A program made the translations under genes and the position numbers. The notes below the pieces were generated by a model that saw only the letters and a program-made list of their open reading frames with translations, was not told where the DNA came from and made no database searches. Below, piece after piece: positions 4,610 to 5,422 of a DNA stretch of 5,422 bases. The DNA lies in contig CAYYLO010000026.1 of NCBI GenBank assembly GCA_964472675.1, forward strand, positions 1 through 5,422, read 5' to 3'. The stretch is from 01-FULL-43-15b sp964472675. Lineage in GTDB: Bacteria; Patescibacteriota; Microgenomatia; UBA8517; UBA10165. The first letter of the stretch is position 1, and each line of letters starts with the position of its first letter.

Positions 4610-5422
4610 ATGATATTAAAGACTCTCGCCCAAGGTCTGGTGTTCGTCGCAATTGCCACGACCGTTTTCTTTCGGCCTCAAGAAGCTTTGGCAATAGACA
4701 ACCCTTCTTCTTATTATGACTGGAATTCTTATCAAACCCAGGAAAAAGTCTTGGGCATTGAAGTGCGTGCCCAAGAAGAAGCTAGTCCCGCAGAAAACGT
4801 GGAGGAGCAAGAAACACAAGAGGAACACAAAAATTATAAACAACATGATTACTTCTTAGGTTTTACTTCATCACTAACACCTTCTAATCCACTCTATTTT
4901 ACCAAGAAGTTTGAGGAGAACATCACGCTCGCGTTCACTTTTAATGCCCAAAGAAAAGAAGAGCTGAGGGTAGAGCTTGCGGGCGAGAGGTTGGAGGAAA
5001 TCGAGAAAGCAACCGCAGACGGTAAGATAAACGACGTTCGTGGTGCAACCAATTCCTATCGATCCATGATGAATCAACTAGAAAAAGAGTTAAGTGGCCT
5101 AAAGGAGCGCGGCAATGACATTACTAACTTATCTGGCGCAATCGATGAAGAAATAAGCAAACATAAATTGGTTCTGGATGAGGTTGCTCTCCAGCTGCCT
5201 GAAAACGCTGAAGATTCAGTAAAAGAGGCCATTGTGGCAAGTGAAAAGACAATCGATACTGTCGCAGACATACAAGGAAAACCTGCGGTTCCTGAAGAGG
5301 TAGCAGAACGGCTTCAAGCTCTTAAAGCTGTGGGCATTTTAAGCCAAGAGGAAGTGGCAAAGCTTGTGGGCGCTGCAACAAGACAGCAAGCCCGCGAAGA
5401 AATGCGAAAATATGTTGAAGAA
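4610..5422 (+). CDS. Secreted DUF5667-like protein, N-terminal 271 residues (runs off right edge)
   Basis: An uninterrupted frame from ATG 4610 to the window edge. A hydrophobic signal segment (about 9-21) ends in a likely signal peptidase site after EALA (25-28). An acidic, low-complexity linker (about 51-79, rich in E and Q) follows. Residues about 83-190 resemble DUF5667: F-T-S-S-L-T-P-S-N-P-L-Y-F-x-K-K-F-E-E (85-103) followed by long helices with an A-x-E-R-L-x-E-I pattern (124-131). The rest is helical and charged, likely coiled coil, through residue 271. The family is common in CPR and some other bacteria, is exported, and has no known function. The only same-direction frame from 4600 onward with coding character is this one, and the minus-strand open stretches in this region are shadows. 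It is divergent from the Lon-like gene and shares its control region. Confidence 0.82.
   Translation, partial: MILKTLAQGLVFVAIATTVFFRPQEALAIDNPSSYYDWNSYQTQEKVLGIEVRAQEEASPAENVEEQETQEEHKNYKQHDYFLGFTSSLTPSNPLYFTKKFEENITLAFTFNAQRKEELRVELAGERLEEIEKATADGKINDVRGATNSYRSMMNQLEKELSGLKERGNDITNLSGAIDEEISKHKLVLDEVALQLPENAEDSVKEAIVASEKTIDTVADIQGKPAVPEEVAERLQALKAVGILSQEEVAKLVGAATRQQAREEMRKYVEE

Noticed and set aside
4593..4613. Micro-frame MKVLSK whose stop overlaps the DUF5667-like ATG (ATGA)
   Set aside because: Its ATG overlaps the proposed -10 box, so it would not be in the transcript; a six-codon frame is easily chance.
4402..4846. Minus-strand open frames upstream of and opposite the DUF5667-like gene
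   Set aside because: They are antisense to a frame with clear signal peptide and helical composition, or out of frame with the ATPase, and have no domain-like pattern.

Overview
The window most resembles a Candidate Phyla Radiation (Patescibacteria) genome, probably Microgenomates-like. The protein repertoire suggests this: a secreted DUF5667-type protein, two small proteins with a G-F-x-P-I membrane anchor followed by Thr/Pro-rich linkers, a short Lon-derived AAA+ ATPase, and an RNase J-like N-terminus of divergent type. No rRNA or ribosomal protein gene is present, so the assignment is an inference from protein style. Gene order is tight, Shine-Dalgarno sequences are mostly weak or absent, and several start codons lie only 8-15 bases behind good -10 boxes.

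Layout: eight genes run on the minus strand and one on the plus strand, diverging from a short intergenic region near 4524-4609. Leftward from there come a protease-less Lon-type ATPase (4523-3468); a YfcE/MJ0936-type metallophosphoesterase joined to it by a TAATG stop/start overlap (3468-2971); a DUF4258-like gene (2918-2655) overlapping a DUF2283 gene (2674-2438), which looks like a toxin-antitoxin-style pair; an anchored PKD plus SdrD_B-like surface protein (2389-1469) with its own promoter; an overlapping anchored Cys-rich protein (1500-1000); a family 4-like uracil-DNA glycosylase (808-197); and the first 42 codons of an RNase J-like beta-lactamase-fold nuclease (126 to the left edge). 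To the right, the secreted DUF5667-like protein starts at 4610 and runs off the edge.

Functional picture: the ATPase and phosphoesterase form a translationally coupled unit of unknown purpose. The DUF4258/DUF2283 pair may be a selfish or regulatory module read from the same strand. The two anchored proteins and the DUF5667 protein belong to the cell envelope. The glycosylase and RNase J-like protein belong to DNA repair and RNA processing. The most notable points are that the family 4-like UDG has no cysteine at all, so it cannot hold the family's 4Fe-4S cluster, and that the Lon-like ATPase has lost the N-domain, the protease domain and the aromatic pore-loop motif while keeping its ATPase residues. 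Intergenic DNA holds a nested AT-rich palindrome (127-196) and two GATTCCGG-type hairpins (821-879).
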